15,511 bases of DNA from assembly GCA_023511475.1 (NCBI GenBank), contig JAIMBM010000015.1, forward strand, positions 1 through 15,511, read 5' to 3'. The DNA is from Anaerolineae bacterium (GTDB lineage Bacteria; Chloroflexota; Anaerolineae; SpSt-313). The translations under genes and the position numbers were made by a program. Below are positions 12,980-15,511 of this stretch, in pieces (position 1 is the stretch's first letter; every line of letters begins with the position of its first letter). Under the pieces are notes generated by a model. That model was not told where the DNA came from, searched no databases, and saw nothing but the letters and a program-made list of their open reading frames with translations.

Positions 12980-14947
12980 TCAGCCCGGCGATTCGCCTCC
13001 CGCGCACAGGCCGCCTTGCGTCGCGGCATCGCACAGGGCACCAACGCCGGCCCCCAATCGCCGCAGATGCACCAGCAGAATGCACACGTCGGCCGGGCTC
13101 ACCCCCTGAATGCGTGTCGCCTGCCCGACCGTCGCCGGGCGGACCGCCGTCAGCTTTTCCGCCGCCTCGGTCCTCAGGCCCGTGATGGCCCGATAGTCGA
13201 GGCCGACGGGGATCCTCCACTCCTCCAGGCGGCGCATCCGCGCCACCTCGCGCTCCTGCTTCGCGATGTACCCGGCATACCGAGCCTCGATCTCTACCTG
13301 CTCGACCACATCGGAGGGCAGGGCCGCTGGCGGCGGTGCAAGCCCGGCAACCGCTTCGTAGCTCACCCCCGGCCGGCGCAGCACCTGCAGCGCCGTCGCC
13401 CCCGCGCCGTCACCTGAGGCAGGGTCAAGCCCGGCCACGGCGCTCGCTGGCAGCCACACATGCGCCAGCCGCTCCAGCTCGGCCCGCACCGCCTGCCGTT
13501 TCGCTTCTACCCTCGCATAGCGTTCGTCGGAGATCAGTCCGATGGCGTGGCCCAGAGGCGTCAGGCGGAGGTCGGCATTGTCCTGCCGCAGCAGCAGCCG
13601 GTACTCGGCGTGCGCGGTCATCAGGCGGTAGGGTTCGGTCAGGTCCTTCGTCACCAGGTCATCGATCAGCACGCCGATGTAGCCCTGATCGCGGCGCAAC
13701 AGCAGCGGCTCCCGCTCCTGCGCTGCAAGCGCAGCGTTAATCCCGGCGACCAATCCCTGCGCTGCCGCCTCTTCGTACCCAGACGTGCCGTTGATCTGCC
13801 CGGCAAGAAAGAGTCCCCGCACCCGCTTGGCTTCGAGAGTCCGCCCAATCTGGTGCGAGGGGACATAGTCGTACTCCACTGCGTAGCCCGGCCGCATGAT
13901 CTCCGCTGCCGCGAGGGCGGGGATGCTGCGCAGCATCTCGAGCTGTACCTCCTCGGGGAGGCCCGTAAACATCCCCTGCACATAGACCTCCATCGTGGCC
14001 ATCCCCTCCGGCTCGAGAAAAACCTGATGCGCCTCCTTGGTCGGGAAGCGGAGGATCTTGTCCTCGATGGAGGGGCAGTAACGGGGACCTGCCCCCTCGG
14101 TGATCCCGGCGGCGATCGGCGAGCGGTGCAGGTTCTCGCGTACGATGCGGTGTGTGCGGGCATTGGTGTGCACCATGTAGCAGGGGAGTTGCACGCGCCA
14201 GGGGCTCTGCCGGGGAATCGGGTAGACCGGATGGGGCGGCGGCAGGCGAATATCAGCCTTGGGCGGCTCAAAGGAGAAGTAGAGCGGCTCGTCGCTCCCA
14301 GGCTGAGGCACCGTCTGCGAGAAATCGATTGTGCGGGCATCGACCCGGGGCGGCGTGTTCGTCTGCAGGCGGCGTAGCTCCAGGCCCGCCCGGCACAGGG
14401 CTGCCGAGAGGCCATCCGCCGGAAACTCGCCCGCCCGGCCTGCGGCCACGGCGTGCTCGCCCGTGAGGATGCGGGCCCGCAAGAAGGTGCCTGTCGTCAG
14501 CACCACTGCTCTCGCGCGGTATGCCCGCCGGTGCTGCGTGGCCACCCCGGTCACCCGCCCCCCCTCAACGATCAGGTCCTCGGCCAGTGCTTGCTTGAGG
14601 TGGAGGTTGGGCGTAGCCTCGAGGGTGTGCTTCATCGCCAGCGAGTACAGGTGCTTGTCGGCCTGCGCCCTCGGCGCACGCACAGCAGGCCCCTTGCCCA
14701 CGTTGAGCATGCGTATCTGAATGAAGGTGCGGTCGATGGCGCGGGCCATCTCGCCACCGAGGGCATCGATCTCGCGCACAAGGTGCCCCTTTGCCGGGCC
14801 TCCGATGGAAGGGTTGCACGGCATCAGGGCGATGAGGTCCAGGTTCATCGTCAGGAGCAGCGTCCGGCAGCCCAGCCGCGCGGCAGCCAGCGCCGCCTCA
14901 CATCCGGCATGCCCCGCCCCCACAACGATGACGTCATACTCCTCCAA
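12980..14947 (-). CDS. mnmG: tRNA uridine-5-carboxymethylaminomethyl(34) synthesis enzyme MnmG
   Basis: 655 aa, full length for the family (E. coli ~629). It works with MnmE (not in this window) to add a carboxymethylaminomethyl group at C5 of the wobble uridine of certain tRNAs, using FAD and methylene-tetrahydrofolate; it acts in the cytoplasm. The FAD dinucleotide fold is at 7-26 (VVGAGHAGCEAALAAARLG). Family motifs follow: MPCNPSIGG with C44, GKGPAVRAPRAQADK, PRYCPSIEDK with its conserved cysteine, and the GTSGYEEAAAQGL motif. The C-terminal helical domain ends TRIQGVSPADV, then an extra ~35 residues. The start is TTG 14947 with GGAGG (14962-14958) 10 bases upstream. It is a housekeeping gene, convergent with the sigma operon and downstream of the Nudix gene on the same strand. 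Confidence 0.95.
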   Translation of the reverse strand: MEEYDVIVVGAGHAGCEAALAAARLGCRTLLLTMNLDLIALMPCNPSIGGPAKGHLVREIDALGGEMARAIDRTFIQIRMLNVGKGPAVRAPRAQADKHLYSLAMKHTLEATPNLHLKQALAEDLIVEGGRVTGVATQHRRAYRARAVVLTTGTFLRARILTGEHAVAAGRAGEFPADGLSAALCRAGLELRRLQTNTPPRVDARTIDFSQTVPQPGSDEPLYFSFEPPKADIRLPPPHPVYPIPRQSPWRVQLPCYMVHTNARTHRIVRENLHRSPIAAGITEGAGPRYCPSIEDKILRFPTKEAHQVFLEPEGMATMEVYVQGMFTGLPEEVQLEMLRSIPALAAAEIMRPGYAVEYDYVPSHQIGRTLEAKRVRGLFLAGQINGTSGYEEAAAQGLVAGINAALAAQEREPLLLRRDQGYIGVLIDDLVTKDLTEPYRLMTAHAEYRLLLRQDNADLRLTPLGHAIGLISDERYARVEAKRQAVRAELERLAHVWLPASAVAGLDPASGDGAGATALQVLRRPGVSYEAVAGLAPPPAALPSDVVEQVEIEARYAGYIAKQEREVARMRRLEEWRIPVGLDYRAITGLRTEAAEKLTAVRPATVGQATRIQGVSPADVCILLVHLRRLGAGVGALCDAATQGGLCAGGESPG

Positions 14948-14988
14948 AACAGCCTATCCTCCACTCCTCACACATCACGCCTCACGTT

Positions 14989-15511
<523 letters not shown>

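Overview
The window looks like one complete metagenomic contig from a GC-rich bacterium, most probably a member of the Chloroflexota (Anaerolineae-like). This assignment is an inference from gene style: many TPR proteins, Thr/Pro 'TPTPT' linkers between membrane and domain parts, a PEGA plus DUF5107-type lipoprotein, an ECF sigma factor followed by a small acidic partner, and a membrane-anchored Cas4-like protein. No rRNA, tRNA, CRISPR array, insertion sequence or phage gene was seen.

Layout. (1) Positions 1-~392 hold the end of an unrecognised gene and the first ~51 codons of an ABC transporter ATPase. The ATPase loses all family resemblance just after its Walker A motif, where unrelated sequence begins, so this looks like an assembly chimera or a rearrangement. 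(2) ~393-3687, minus strand: an M28-type zinc aminopeptidase, a membrane-anchored TPR protein and the first codons of a third gene cut off at the junction. (3) 3784-3860: back-to-back sigma70-type promoters. The rightward one places its start point on or next to the ATG, which suggests a leaderless mRNA. (4) 3868-7361, plus strand: a PEGA/Ig-like/DUF5107-like lipoprotein and a zinc-ribbon/TM/TPR protein. (5) 7582-11875, plus strand: a compact five-gene cluster with every junction overlapping: NYN-LOTUS-TPR RNase-like protein, translin-family protein, N-terminal half of a Cas4-like nuclease with a membrane helix, L,D-transpeptidase, and C-terminal catalytic half of the Cas4-like nuclease with a membrane helix. 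(6) 12000-12934: an ECF sigma factor with its own promoter and a small downstream protein. (7) 12980-14947, minus strand: mnmG (tRNA U34 modification). (8) 14968-15009: six tandem heptamers that run into the 3' end of a Nudix gene. (9) 14989-15446, minus strand: a Nudix hydrolase cut off by a 65-nt run of G (15447-15511), which is best read as a sequencing or assembly artefact.

The most interesting region is the five-gene cluster. It joins two predicted nucleic-acid enzymes or binders (NYN-LOTUS RNase, translin) with a Cas4-like PD-(D/E)XK protein split into two polypeptides. The first half carries one cysteine, the GxxxH motif and a C-terminal TM helix. The second carries an N-terminal TM helix, the GKPD, EVK and QLxAY motifs and three cysteines. 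By charge, both soluble parts face the cytoplasm, so together they could rebuild one four-cysteine Fe-S nuclease at the membrane. No CRISPR or cas1/cas2 gene is nearby. The function of this cluster is unknown to me, and a membrane-linked RNA/DNA processing or defence role is an inference.
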